Shown here: positions 52,470 to 61,249 of the stretch, piece by piece
Layout: every line of letters starts with the position of its first letter
How positions within the stretch are numbered: the first letter of the stretch is position 1
From: Candidatus Marinarcus aquaticus
Lineage (GTDB): Bacteria; Campylobacterota; Campylobacteria; Campylobacterales; Arcobacteraceae
Assembly (NCBI RefSeq): GCF_004116335.1
Contig: NZ_PDKN01000003.1
Coordinates: 1-64,000 of the forward strand
Reading direction: 5' to 3'
Length of the DNA: 64,000 bases
Program-made: the position numbers and the translations under genes
Notes under the pieces: generated by a model
What the model saw: the letters and a program-made list of their open reading frames with translations, nothing else
Told to the model about the DNA's origin: nothing
Database searches by the model: none

Positions 52470-53936
52470 TTATGCTTTTCCAGAAAGCATACCGTACATT
52501 GTCATTGGTTTTAACATATACACTTTTAATATCCACCAGATATATCTCTCTTGAGTTGGATCTAATGGGAATGAAGGTGTTGGTTTTTTTGTCCAGTTAA
52601 ACTCTGCAAGCATAACTTTTCCAATATCCGTAATCAATGGACAAACAGTATACCCTTCATATTTCGAAGTTAATGGTTTACCTTCCATTGCTGCAACTAA
52701 GTTATCCACCAATACTTTATATTGTTTTCTAACACTTCCACCCGTTTTCCCCATAGGAACAGCTGCAATATCTCCAATTGAGAAAATGTTATCATATTTA
52801 ACGTGTTGCAGTGTCTCTTTATTTACTGGTACCCAACCTTTAGCTGAACCAATAGGAGAGTTACCAATCTCATCTGGAGCTTTCATTGGAGGTGTGATGT
52901 GTAAGAAGTCAAATGGCACTTCAACATTTTCATGTTTTGTAACCATTGAGTACTCTTCTAAATCTACATCATATTCACCTTTTTCTTTCCAGTGGTGGTC
53001 AAATGTAGCAATCTTCTTCTCTAAATCCACACCTGTTAAGTTGTGGTTATAGTTCCATTTCATATCTCTTGCTTTAAATTGATTAACAATGGCTTCATGA
53101 TATTCTGGTACACCAAACATGGTTCCACCATTTGGATAGAATGTTAATTCTGCATTTTTTCTTGCACCTGCTTCAACCAATCTAGAATTTGTTAGGTACA
53201 TGATTTTCTTTGGAGCTCCACCACATTTAATTGAAGTATTAGGGTGTGTAAATACACCTTTTACTTGTTTTCCTGCTTTGGCATCGTTCACAAATTTTTG
53301 CATGTTTTCCCAAGTAGCCACAGCACCATCTGTTGAATAAATTGAAGAGACACCTGAGTTAGCAAATGTCTTTAAAATTTTAGAAGCATCACCTAAAGTA
53401 TACGCTTCTCCAATTGACTCTAATCCAGCAATTTGTCCAAAGTTGAGTTTTAATCCTGCTGCAACAATTAAAAAGTCATAATTAACCACTTGACCTTTTT
53501 CAGTTGTTAACTTATTGTTTTCAGGATCAAACTCTACGGCTTTATCTTGAATCATTGTTACACCACTTGGTACGAAATCTTTTGTATCGTACATGATATC
53601 ATCTTTTGTATACACACCTGAAGCAATCAATGTATTACCTGGTTGGTAAGAGACTGATTTTGGGTTTGGCTCAATAATCGTAATATCTGGGTTAGATAAC
53701 GTGTTGGTTAATCTCGCTGCAGTAGCAATACCCGATAATCCCCCACCAACAATAACAATTTTAGCTTTTGCATCACTTGCTTGCGCAGAAGTTGCAGCTT
53801 CCGCTTCGCTTCCATTTAATAAAAATGCAGCTGAACCAATACCAGCAACTTTCAGTGCATCCCTTCTTGACAATCCTTGTTTTTTCAATTCATTGTCAAT
53901 AATCTCTAAAGACTCTTGAAGATCCTTCTTTAACAT
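52470..53936 (-). CDS. sqr: Tat-exported sulfide:quinone oxidoreductase (type II SQR-like)
   Basis: 488 residues from the ATG at 53936 (AAGGA 6 bases upstream). A twin-arginine signal (LSRRDALKVAGIGSAAFLL, near residue 25-43) precedes the FAD domain (KIVIVGGGLSGIATAARLT). IKCGGAPKKIMYL near 240 and GYTVCPLITDIGKVMLAEFNW (split) near 440 hold the two redox cysteines that type II SQRs use. IFSIGDIAAVPMGKTGGSVRKQ near 385 binds FAD. It would oxidise sulfide at the periplasmic face and pass electrons to quinone. No cytochrome partner gene is adjacent, so flavocytochrome c sulfide dehydrogenase is less likely. Confidence 0.85.
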   Translation of the reverse strand: MLKKDLQESLEIIDNELKKQGLSRRDALKVAGIGSAAFLLNGSEAEAATSAQASDAKAKIVIVGGGLSGIATAARLTNTLSNPDITIIEPNPKSVSYQPGNTLIASGVYTKDDIMYDTKDFVPSGVTMIQDKAVEFDPENNKLTTEKGQVVNYDFLIVAAGLKLNFGQIAGLESIGEAYTLGDASKILKTFANSGVSSIYSTDGAVATWENMQKFVNDAKAGKQVKGVFTHPNTSIKCGGAPKKIMYLTNSRLVEAGARKNAELTFYPNGGTMFGVPEYHEAIVNQFKARDMKWNYNHNLTGVDLEKKIATFDHHWKEKGEYDVDLEEYSMVTKHENVEVPFDFLHITPPMKAPDEIGNSPIGSAKGWVPVNKETLQHVKYDNIFSIGDIAAVPMGKTGGSVRKQYKVLVDNLVAAMEGKPLTSKYEGYTVCPLITDIGKVMLAEFNWTKKPTPSFPLDPTQERYIWWILKVYMLKPMTMYGMLSGKA

Positions 53937-54025
53937 TTGAATTCCTTTTACATTTTTCGGTTGTTTGTAGGGTAACAAAAAAGAAATAATATGAAACTTA
54001 AAAATTACTTAATATTCTTATTTTA

Positions 54026-54043
54026 ATTATAAGTATTACTTAT
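54026..54043. promoter_or_regulatory. Promoter -10 and palindrome upstream of the SQR gene
   Basis: A perfect 15-base palindrome ATAAGTA-T-TACTTAT at 54029-54043 overlaps a minus-strand TATAAT at 54031-54026, about 90 bases before the SQR start. The overlap with the -10 fits a repressor site, for example of a sulfide-sensing ArsR-type regulator; that identity is speculation. Confidence 0.45.
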
Positions 54044-54060
54044 ATAAAGAGATTTTAAAT

Positions 54061-54678
54061 TTACTTATTAGTCAGACTTATACGTGCCAGCGCGGCTTTG
54101 TAGTCATCGGGGGTGTTCATATTGAGAAACTCTTCTTCATTTTCGCACTTTAAGTAGTTTGTACGTGAGTGTTTCAATAAGTAACCAACTTTGTGTATAT
54201 TTTTTCTAAGCATGTTTTTAATAAAAGATAAAACATTCTTAGAAAAGACACCACAAAGATTATGCTCTCTATTTGATGTTGTTGCAATCGTAATATCAGA
54301 AGCCAAAGATGCATTGATGAGTTTATTAATCGTTACTGTTGTTATCAATGGTGTATCAACCGTAATAATACAGACTTTTTCACTTTTGAGTGTTTCAAAG
54401 ATAGTTTGTAAAGCAACGATAGGCGAGTACTCTTCATCTTTGTCATAAATAATATCCTCATGCTTTGAATCTAAGAAATCAAATTTATGCTTTTTAGTAG
54501 AGATATATACATCAGTAAACTCAGATTTGAGTCGTTCATATTGATATTGGATGAGCGAAGTATAGTCATTAAATGGCAGAAGAGATTTATCCCGTTGCAT
54601 TCGTGAACTCTTCCCACCGCACAAAATAACGATGGGAGTGTTCTTGTTATTCGTAAGCGTTGAAGTGACGTTATTCAT
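54061..54678 (-). CDS. mobA: Molybdenum cofactor guanylyltransferase
   Basis: A 205-residue protein with the MobA signature VILCGGKSSRMQRDKSLLPF at the N-terminus (GTP binding) and TVDTPLITTVTINKLI near 100 with the metal-binding aspartate. It attaches GMP to molybdopterin in the cytoplasm, making the guanine dinucleotide form used by DMSO-reductase-family enzymes. It lies 14 bases after leuC in the same direction. The sequence is fairly divergent but the key residues are present. Confidence 0.88.
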   Translation of the reverse strand: MNNVTSTLTNNKNTPIVILCGGKSSRMQRDKSLLPFNDYTSLIQYQYERLKSEFTDVYISTKKHKFDFLDSKHEDIIYDKDEEYSPIVALQTIFETLKSEKVCIITVDTPLITTVTINKLINASLASDITIATTSNREHNLCGVFSKNVLSFIKNMLRKNIHKVGYLLKHSRTNYLKCENEEEFLNMNTPDDYKAALARISLTNK

Positions 54679-54692
54679 CGCTTACACTGCTT

Positions 54693-55961
54693 TTATAAGC
54701 TTCTTGGGTCAGTGATGTAACCTGAGATTGCTGAAGCAGCTGCCACAGCAGAGTTGGCTAAGTAGATTTTAGAGCTTCGTGAACCCATTCGTCCCACAAA
54801 ATTTCTGTTTGTAGTAGAGATACACACTTCATCATCTCCCAAAATCCCCATGTATCCACCTAAACATGCTCCACAGGTAGGATTAGAAACCACTGCACCT
54901 GCATCTACTAATGTATCAATGTATCCCAGTTTTGTCGCATCTCTTAAGATTTTTTGAGTCCCTGGTGTTAAAATCAATCGTACATGTCGAGCCACTTTTT
55001 TATCTTTTAGAATCTCTGCAGCGATTTTAAAGTCACTCAATCGTCCGTTGGTACAGCTTCCAATAAATACTTGGTCTACTCTGATTTCATCCGCAACTGC
55101 TTGAGAAACAGAGTGGCCATTAGATGGTAAAAATGGGTATGCAATCACTGGCTCTAATTTTTCTACATCAATTTCAATGACTTGACAGTAGTTTGCATCG
55201 TCATCAGAGTAATGAATTTTTGGTTCAGCTCGTAAAGAGTCTCTTGAATCTAAAAACTCTTTTGTGATTTCATCGTATGCCACAATACCGTTTTTAGCTC
55301 CTGCTTCAATGGCCATATTACATAAACTGAATCGGTCATCCATGCTTAAGTATTGGATGGCATCTCCTGTAAACTCCAATGCTTTATACAAGGCACCATC
55401 TACACCTAAAATTCGTATAATCTCTAAGATCAAATCTTTCCCTGTAACAAACTCAGATGGTTTTCCTTTAAAGATTACTTTAATTGACTCAGGTACTTTA
55501 AACCAGTTTCCACCTGTGATCATTCCAAATGAGATATCGGTACTTCCCATTCCTGTAGAAAATGCTCCTAGCGCACCATGTGTACAGGTGTGTGAATCTG
55601 CACCAATGATGACATCTCCTGGTAATACCAACCCTTTCTCTGGTAAAAGTGCATGTTCAATACCCATATCTTTTTCATCAAAAAAGTATTTTAAGTCGTG
55701 CTTCATTGCAAAATCTCTCGAGATTTTTGCTTGGTTTGCAGATGCAATATCTTTTGCAGGAATAAAGTGATCCAGTACAATAGCAAATCCTTCAGGGTTG
55801 GCCAGTTTTTCAAAACCACCCTCTTCGAAGGCTTTAATAGAGATTGGCGTTGTAATGTCATTTCCAATAACCATATCAATTGGACTTCGAACAATCTCAC
55901 CTGCGTAGACCTCTCTTCCAACGTGTTCACTGAATATTTTTTCTGTAATAGTTTGTCCCAT
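54693..55961 (-). CDS. leuC: 3-isopropylmalate dehydratase large subunit
   Basis: 422 residues from the ATG at 55961, which has AGG 7 bases upstream and begins MGQTITEKIFSEHVGR as in homologues; an ATG 21 bases earlier has no Shine-Dalgarno. The 4Fe-4S ligands are in FIGSCTNGR near 295 and SNPTCGACLGGYMG near 355. GADSHTCTHGALGAFSTGMG near 120 binds substrate. It isomerises 2-isopropylmalate in leucine synthesis. The small subunit gene leuD is not adjacent. Confidence 0.92.
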   Translation of the reverse strand: MGQTITEKIFSEHVGREVYAGEIVRSPIDMVIGNDITTPISIKAFEEGGFEKLANPEGFAIVLDHFIPAKDIASANQAKISRDFAMKHDLKYFFDEKDMGIEHALLPEKGLVLPGDVIIGADSHTCTHGALGAFSTGMGSTDISFGMITGGNWFKVPESIKVIFKGKPSEFVTGKDLILEIIRILGVDGALYKALEFTGDAIQYLSMDDRFSLCNMAIEAGAKNGIVAYDEITKEFLDSRDSLRAEPKIHYSDDDANYCQVIEIDVEKLEPVIAYPFLPSNGHSVSQAVADEIRVDQVFIGSCTNGRLSDFKIAAEILKDKKVARHVRLILTPGTQKILRDATKLGYIDTLVDAGAVVSNPTCGACLGGYMGILGDDEVCISTTNRNFVGRMGSRSSKIYLANSAVAAASAISGYITDPRSL

Positions 55962-56019
55962 GTGTTTACCTATATTTTTCATTTTTAATTAATTTTGAGC
56001 GATTATATCTAAAATTTTT

Positions 56020-56499
56020 TTAAGAGCCCAAATGCGTGTTGTTTTTTTCTGCTTTTTCTTTTTTAGAAGATTTAAACTGAAACCATATGATTAATACCAC
56101 TGCCAAGTCGATAATCACATCAGCTAAGTTGAAAATAGCAAATTCAAATCCACAATGCCAATAGACATAATCCACCACCGCTCCATGTACAAATCGATCA
56201 ATAATATTCCCGATACCACCAGCGTACAGAAGTGCTACAGGTAACAAGTAGTAGTTTAAAACCGATTTATTAAGCAGCAGATAAATCGCCCCACCTAATA
56301 AAAGTGCAATTTGTATGTATTTTAAATACTCTGCTAAAAATGCGAACATTGAAAATGCCACACCATAATTGTATGCCAAAACAAAAGAGAGACACTCTCC
56401 TTCATACTCTAAACCATTGACAAACAACATCTTGACGTATTGGTCAATGATTAAAATTGCTACAAACAGAAGTATTGCAACAAGGTATCGTTGTTTCAT
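56020..56499 (-). CDS. lspA: Lipoprotein signal peptidase
   Basis: A 159-residue membrane protein with four spans. The two catalytic aspartates are in [18 protein letters not shown] near 100 and [13 protein letters not shown] near 130. [12 protein letters not shown] near 43 is the third conserved block. It cleaves diacylglyceryl-modified prolipoproteins such as the lipoprotein at 43671-44642. It overlaps glmM by 4 bases, an arrangement common in Campylobacterota. Confidence 0.95.
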   Translation of the reverse strand: MKQRYLVAILLFVAILIIDQYVKMLFVNGLEYEGECLSFVLAYNYGVAFSMFAFLAEYLKYIQIALLLGGAIYLLLNKSVLNYYLLPVALLYAGGIGNIIDRFVHGAVVDYVYWHCGFEFAIFNLADVIIDLAVVLIIWFQFKSSKKEKAEKNNTHLGS

Positions 56500-57830
56500 A
56501 TTTTACTTTGAATAAACGCTACGAGTTTGTCCATAGCTTTTTTCACTTCTTTTTCATCTTTACCTTCTAAAAGCAATCGCATTTTATTCTCTGTTCCTGA
56601 GTATCGAATAAGGTCTCGAATACCTTGAGATCGAATGCTTTCAAGCTCTTCTTCTAAACCTTCAATTTGATCAAGTGGCAGTTTTTGACTCACATTCAAG
56701 TTCACCAAAAGTTGTGGATAGAGTTCAAATGCATTGAGTACTTCACTCGCTTTTTTACCGCTTTTAATCAGCATGGCCAATACTTGAAGCGCTGAAGCCA
56801 GACCATCTCCAGTTTTTGCCACATCACCAAAAATGATGTGCCCACTTTGCTCACCACCAAAGTTCAAGTCATTATCTTTCATATCCATCAAAATATATTT
56901 ATCACCCACATCCGTACGGTTGAGTTTAAGCTCATACCTTTGCAGATAATCTTCCAATGCTTTATTACTCATGACCGTTGCCACGCAAGTTTGTCCTTTG
57001 AGCAATTTTTCTTGATGCAAATAGACACACAACGCACCAATAAGTTTATCCCCGTGTACGACTTCACCATTTTCATCAACAATCACCAGTCTATCGGCAT
57101 CTCCATCTAAAGCAATTCCAATATCTGCACGTACTTCTTGTACGATTTTCCCCACATTTTTAGGATGCAGCGCACCACAATCTTCGTTGATGTTGTATCC
57201 ATTGGGTTTATTGTTAATGGTAATCACTTCAGCCCCAAGCTCTTCAAGAATCGTTGGTCCTACTTTATAAGCTGCTCCATTGGCACAATCAAGGACAATT
57301 CTCATGCCATTAAGCGATAAATCTTTAGGAAAAGAGCTCTTAATTGAGACGATGTATCGTCCTATAACATCATCAATTCTTTTTGAAGCGCCAATTTGTT
57401 TTCCAGTTACTTGTGAGCTTTTAATAAGTTCATCGTTATAAAAGATTTTCTCTATCTCTGCTTCACATCCTGTACCCAACTTATCTCCGTTTTTGTTAAA
57501 AAATTTAATTCCATTGTCATCAAAGGGATTATGAGAAGCTGAAAGCATGATTCCTGCATCACATCGCATGCTCTCTGTTAAGTAAGCAATCGCAGGTGTG
57601 GGCATAGGACCAATTTGAATCACGTCATATCCCACTGCGGTTAAACCACTGACCAATGCGTTTTCTATCATGTATCCACTACGTCTGGTATCTTTACCCA
57701 CTAAAATTTTGTTCGTATATGACTGTTTTCTAAAAAATATTCCTGCTGCCATTGCCAATTTCATAGCGGTCATTGCATCTAGGAATTCGCCCGCTTTTCC
57801 CCGTACTCCGTCGGTACCGAATAGTTTCAT
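56496..57830 (-). CDS. glmM: Phosphoglucosamine mutase
   Basis: 444 residues from the ATG at 57830 (AGGA 7 bases upstream, [14 protein letters not shown] as in homologues). The phosphoserine is in [18 protein letters not shown] near 97, the metal loop in [13 protein letters not shown] near 240, the sugar-binding [10 protein letters not shown] near 323 and the phosphate-binding [12 protein letters not shown] near 410. It converts glucosamine-6-phosphate to the 1-phosphate for UDP-GlcNAc, the precursor that the WbpA-B-E-D route in this window uses. Confidence 0.96.
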   Translation of the reverse strand: MKLFGTDGVRGKAGEFLDAMTAMKLAMAAGIFFRKQSYTNKILVGKDTRRSGYMIENALVSGLTAVGYDVIQIGPMPTPAIAYLTESMRCDAGIMLSASHNPFDDNGIKFFNKNGDKLGTGCEAEIEKIFYNDELIKSSQVTGKQIGASKRIDDVIGRYIVSIKSSFPKDLSLNGMRIVLDCANGAAYKVGPTILEELGAEVITINNKPNGYNINEDCGALHPKNVGKIVQEVRADIGIALDGDADRLVIVDENGEVVHGDKLIGALCVYLHQEKLLKGQTCVATVMSNKALEDYLQRYELKLNRTDVGDKYILMDMKDNDLNFGGEQSGHIIFGDVAKTGDGLASALQVLAMLIKSGKKASEVLNAFELYPQLLVNLNVSQKLPLDQIEGLEEELESIRSQGIRDLIRYSGTENKMRLLLEGKDEKEVKKAMDKLVAFIQSKI

Positions 57831-57916
57831 TACCACTTCCTAAGTTTAAACTTTCTTTAAAGATATTTTCTGTAGTATTCTACCCTTAAAAATTTTATAA
57901 AGAGGTTAAAATTAAA

Positions 57917-58177
57917 ATGGCAAATCACAAATCTGCTGAGAAAAGAGCACGACAAACTAAGGTTAGAACTGAGCGAAACAGATTCTACAAAACAAGAATT
58001 AAAAACATCACAAAAGATGTTTTATCTGCGGTAGAGGCTGCTGATAAAGATAAAGCTTTAGAAGCAATGAAAACAGCGAATAAATACCTTCACCACTGCG
58101 TTGCAAAAGGTGTATTAAAAAAAGGTAATGCTGCTAGAAAAGTAAGTAGATTACAAGTAAAAGTGAACGCACTATAA
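57917..58177 (+). CDS. rpsT: 30S ribosomal protein S20
   Basis: 86 basic residues starting [21 protein letters not shown] (first 20 shown in part), the bS20 signature, with [16 protein letters not shown] near the C-terminus. It lies divergent from glmM and 21 bases before prfA, the usual rpsT-prfA order in Campylobacterota. Confidence 0.96.
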   Translation: MANHKSAEKRARQTKVRTERNRFYKTRIKNITKDVLSAVEAADKDKALEAMKTANKYLHHCVAKGVLKKGNAARKVSRLQVKVNAL

Positions 58178-58198
58178 TCGACTTAACCGTACAAATAT

Positions 58199-59266
58199 AT
58201 GTTACAAGATAAACTTCAACCCTTTCTTGATCGTTATGAAGAGATCAATAATTTATTGGTTTCTCCAGACATCACAACAAATATCAAAAAGATGACGGAG
58301 CTTTCAAAAGAGCAATCGAGTCTTGAAGCAATTGTAAATGCTGCAAAAGAGTATTTACAAGTTATTCATGATATCGAAGAGAACAAACAACTTTTAGAAG
58401 ACAGCGAATTAGGTGAATTGGCAAAAGAGGAACTTAAAGAGTTAGAACCTAAAAAAATAGAACTTGAGTCTGAGATCAAAATTTTACTTGTACCCAAAGA
58501 TCCAAATGATGATAAAAACATCTATTTGGAACTTCGTGCTGGTACAGGTGGTGATGAAGCTGCCATTTTCGTAGGGGATTTATTTAGAGCCTATTTACGA
58601 TATGCAGAACTTAAGGGTTGGAAAGTAGAAGTCATGAGCTCAAGTGAGAGTGAAGCTGGTGGCTATAAAGAGATGGTTTTTCTCGTAAAAGGTGATCAGG
58701 TCTACAGTCGATTAAAATTCGAAGGTGGAACACACCGAGTTCAAAGGGTACCAGCAACAGAGTCACAAGGAAGAGTTCATACTTCAGCAATCACAGTAGC
58801 AGTGATGCCAGAAATTGATGATGTTGAAATTGAAATTAACCCAAATGATTTAAAAATAGATGTAATGCGTTCATCTGGTTGTGGTGGTCAGTCTGTAAAT
58901 ACAACAGACAGTGCGGTTCGAATCACTCACTTACCAACAGGTATAGTGGTGACTAACCAAGACCAAAAATCACAACACAAAAACAAAGAGAAAGCAATGA
59001 AGGTTTTAAAAGCAAGGCTATATGACCTTCAGATGCAAGAACAACAAGAGAAAGAGGGTGCCAACCGAAAAGAGCAAGTGGGTACCGGTGATAGAAGTGG
59101 ACGAATTCGTACCTATAACTATCCTCAAAACCGAGTGAGTGATCATCGTATTAACTTGACACTCTATCGTTTAGAAAACATAATGGAAGATGGGGTTTTT
59201 GATGAAATCATTGACCCACTCATTGCCAATCACCAAGCTCAACTTATGGAAGCCAGTGGACTATAA
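58199..59266 (+). CDS. prfA: Peptide chain release factor 1
   Basis: 355 residues, full length. The GGQ loop is in [20 protein letters not shown] near 230, and the stop-codon recognition region shows [18 protein letters not shown] near 188, with the RF1-type PxT motif. It releases peptides at UAA and UAG codons. It follows rpsT and precedes the phosphate-regulated unit at 59299. Confidence 0.96.
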   Translation: MLQDKLQPFLDRYEEINNLLVSPDITTNIKKMTELSKEQSSLEAIVNAAKEYLQVIHDIEENKQLLEDSELGELAKEELKELEPKKIELESEIKILLVPKDPNDDKNIYLELRAGTGGDEAAIFVGDLFRAYLRYAELKGWKVEVMSSSESEAGGYKEMVFLVKGDQVYSRLKFEGGTHRVQRVPATESQGRVHTSAITVAVMPEIDDVEIEINPNDLKIDVMRSSGCGGQSVNTTDSAVRITHLPTGIVVTNQDQKSQHKNKEKAMKVLKARLYDLQMQEQQEKEGANRKEQVGTGDRSGRIRTYNYPQNRVSDHRINLTLYRLENIMEDGVFDEIIDPLIANHQAQLMEASGL

Positions 59267-59298
59267 GTCCCTTGGCTTTTCTTATATAAACCATTCCA

Positions 59299-59342
59299 CG
59301 TAATCATACTGTAACCATAATACTCTACAATTTCACATCTGT
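59299..59342 (+). promoter_or_regulatory. Putative Pho box array upstream of the EAL-CBS-GGDEF gene
   Basis: Four consecutive 11-base units start at 59299, 59310, 59321 and 59332: CGTAATCATAC, TGTAACCATAA, TACTCTACAAT, TTCACATCTGT. The string TGTAAC-N11-ACAATTTCAC inside them recurs with the same spacing upstream of pstS (61185-61228). The 11-base period is that of PhoB-type direct repeats. A -10 candidate TAATAT follows at 59346-59351. Confidence 0.65.
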
Positions 59343-59364
59343 TTCTAATATTTAGAGATGTCTG

Positions 59365-59430
59365 ATTTTATAATTAGATCTTCCTCTGTTTTAAGCGCGA
59401 ACAAAATAGTCCAAGATCTAATTATAAAAT
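59365..59430. repeat. Perfect 18-bp inverted repeat in the leader of the EAL-CBS-GGDEF gene
   Basis: ATTTTATAATTAGATCTT (59365-59382) is followed after 30 bases by its exact reverse complement (59413-59430). It lies downstream of the Pho box and -10 candidate and ends 22 bases before the ATG, so the transcript would carry the hairpin just before the ribosome site. No T tract follows, so it is not a usual terminator. Confidence 0.75.
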
Positions 59431-59452
59431 ACCTAACTTATAAAGGATTTAT

Positions 59453-61189
59453 ATGTTAGAAAAATGGATTAATATACTTAATAAGTTAGATTTCGCTTTT
59501 CAACCCATTATCCACACCTATACTGGAAAGATTTATGGCGTAGAAGCACTTCTTAGAAATGTGGAGATTGCAACAGAATACCACAACATACAAAATCTTT
59601 TTGATTGTGCTTTTGAAGATGACCTTCTTTATCAAGTCGATTTAGAGCTTCGAAAAAAAGCGATTAAAAAACTCAAAATGCTTGATATTGAAAATGTCAA
59701 ACTCTTTTATAACTTAGATAATCGAATCATCTACAGTAAGAACTGTCCACAAGGACAAACAGCCAAACTGCTTGAAGAGAATGGGTTAAAAAAAGATGCC
59801 ATCTGTTTTGAACTGAGTGAAAAGGGAAGCATGATAGAACAAAGTGCTCTTTCCTCTATGATTCAAAAGTATAAAAAAGATGGTTACAGCATTGCCATTG
59901 ATGATTTTGGTATTGGAGTATCGGGTCTAAAACTTCTTTATTACAGTGAAGCCAATATCATCAAACTCGATCGTTTTTTTATTACGAATATTCATAATGA
60001 CTCAAAGAAAAAGCTTTTTTGTACTTCCATAATTGACATGGCGCACACCATGGGAATGAAAGTGGTTGCTGAAGGGATTGAGAAAAAAGAGGAGTATTAT
60101 ACGTGTAAAGATATGGGTGTGGATTTTATTCAAGGCTTTTTGGTACAAAAACCCACCATCAAAGTCAAACAAATTGAACCCATATATAAAAACATCCTCA
60201 AACTCTTAAAACAAGACCGACGAGATGAAAACAAAAACAATATTGATTCCAGTTTCATTGAATACATCAAACCCATCAATATCAATACATCACTGCATGA
60301 TCTTTTTTTATACTTTAAAAACCAACCTCATAATACGTTTGTACCCATTGTTGATAATTATGACCACTTAAAAGGGGTCATTTATGAAGTGGATATTAAA
60401 AAAATATCCTACTCTCAATATGGTTTGTCATTGGCCAAAAATGTGTCGTACAGCAGTAACTTGTGTAAGTTTTTAAAACCAGCACTTTGTGTAGAAGCGA
60501 CATGGGGAATTGATAAAACATTAGAAATATACAATATGAATCAAGATCACTCCCGAGGAATTTTTGTCACCAAAGCCAATAAGTATCATGGCTTTATCAA
60601 TGTCAACTCTTTGCTTTCACTTTCACATAAACGTACCATTGAGATTGCAAAAAATCAAAACCCATTAACCAAACTTCCTGGGAACAACCAAATTGAAGAG
60701 TATATCTATAAAAGTTTCAAACAACTCAGAAATGAGATGGGCTTTCATATGCTCTATTTCGATTTCAATGATTTTAAACCCTTTAATGATTCGTATGGTT
60801 TCAGACAAGGAGATCGTGCCATTTTAATCTTTTCAGAACTGCTTCAAAAACTGCTGCCAAGCGATGTCTTTATTGGACACATTGGAGGAGATGATTTCTT
60901 TATTGGCTTTAAAGAGTATGATTATGAAACCGTATATGAATTTGCACATACCATTCAAAGAGAGTTTGAATCCTCCGTTGCCAATCTTTACAACAAAGAA
61001 GATCGTGAAAGAGAATTCATGGTGTGCACTGACCGATTTAATATTCAACGAGAGTTCAAACTGCTCTCTGTGGCTTGTGCCATTGTAGAAATTGGTCCAA
61101 AAACAGTTAAAAAGAACTTCGATTTTACATTAGGAAAAATCAAAAAAGTCTCTAAAAAAGCCACCAATCCTATCGGAGTGTGCTTGTAA
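59453..61189 (+). CDS. EAL-CBS-GGDEF cyclic-di-GMP enzyme
   Basis: A 578-residue cytoplasmic protein. The EAL domain (about 10-240) has the complete metal and substrate set: YGVEALLRN, FYNLDNR, FELSEKG, IDDFGIG, IIKLDRFFI, VVAEGIEKKEE and FIQGFLVQKP, so phosphodiesterase activity is likely. A CBS pair follows (about 260-390; IVDNYDHLKGVIYEV, IFVTKANKYHGFINV). The C-terminal GGDEF domain (about 400-578) has HIGGDDFFIGF, a GGDDF variant that may bind or make c-di-GMP weakly. No transmembrane helix is seen. A Pho-box-like array lies upstream and pstS follows. Confidence 0.92.
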   Translation: MLEKWINILNKLDFAFQPIIHTYTGKIYGVEALLRNVEIATEYHNIQNLFDCAFEDDLLYQVDLELRKKAIKKLKMLDIENVKLFYNLDNRIIYSKNCPQGQTAKLLEENGLKKDAICFELSEKGSMIEQSALSSMIQKYKKDGYSIAIDDFGIGVSGLKLLYYSEANIIKLDRFFITNIHNDSKKKLFCTSIIDMAHTMGMKVVAEGIEKKEEYYTCKDMGVDFIQGFLVQKPTIKVKQIEPIYKNILKLLKQDRRDENKNNIDSSFIEYIKPININTSLHDLFLYFKNQPHNTFVPIVDNYDHLKGVIYEVDIKKISYSQYGLSLAKNVSYSSNLCKFLKPALCVEATWGIDKTLEIYNMNQDHSRGIFVTKANKYHGFINVNSLLSLSHKRTIEIAKNQNPLTKLPGNNQIEEYIYKSFKQLRNEMGFHMLYFDFNDFKPFNDSYGFRQGDRAILIFSELLQKLLPSDVFIGHIGGDDFFIGFKEYDYETVYEFAHTIQREFESSVANLYNKEDREREFMVCTDRFNIQREFKLLSVACAIVEIGPKTVKKNFDFTLGKIKKVSKKATNPIGVCL

Positions 61190-61228
61190 CCAAAGTGTAA
61201 CTGACGTGTCTTACAATTTCACCATAGA
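61185..61228 (+). promoter_or_regulatory. Putative Pho box array upstream of pstS
   Basis: Four 11-base direct units start at 61185, 61196, 61207 and 61218: TGTAACCAAAG, TGTAACTGACG, TGTCTTACAAT, TTCACCATAGA. The first overlaps the stop codon of the EAL-CBS-GGDEF gene. This tandem arrangement resembles the double Pho box of pst promoters in other bacteria. It ends 21 bases before the pstS ATG. Confidence 0.72.
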
Positions 61229-61249
61229 AATTAACACACGGAGTTGAAA

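Noticed and set aside
61244-61249. TTG start for PstS two codons upstream
   Set aside because: The CGGAG Shine-Dalgarno ends at 61243, directly against this TTG; the ATG at 61250 has proper spacing.
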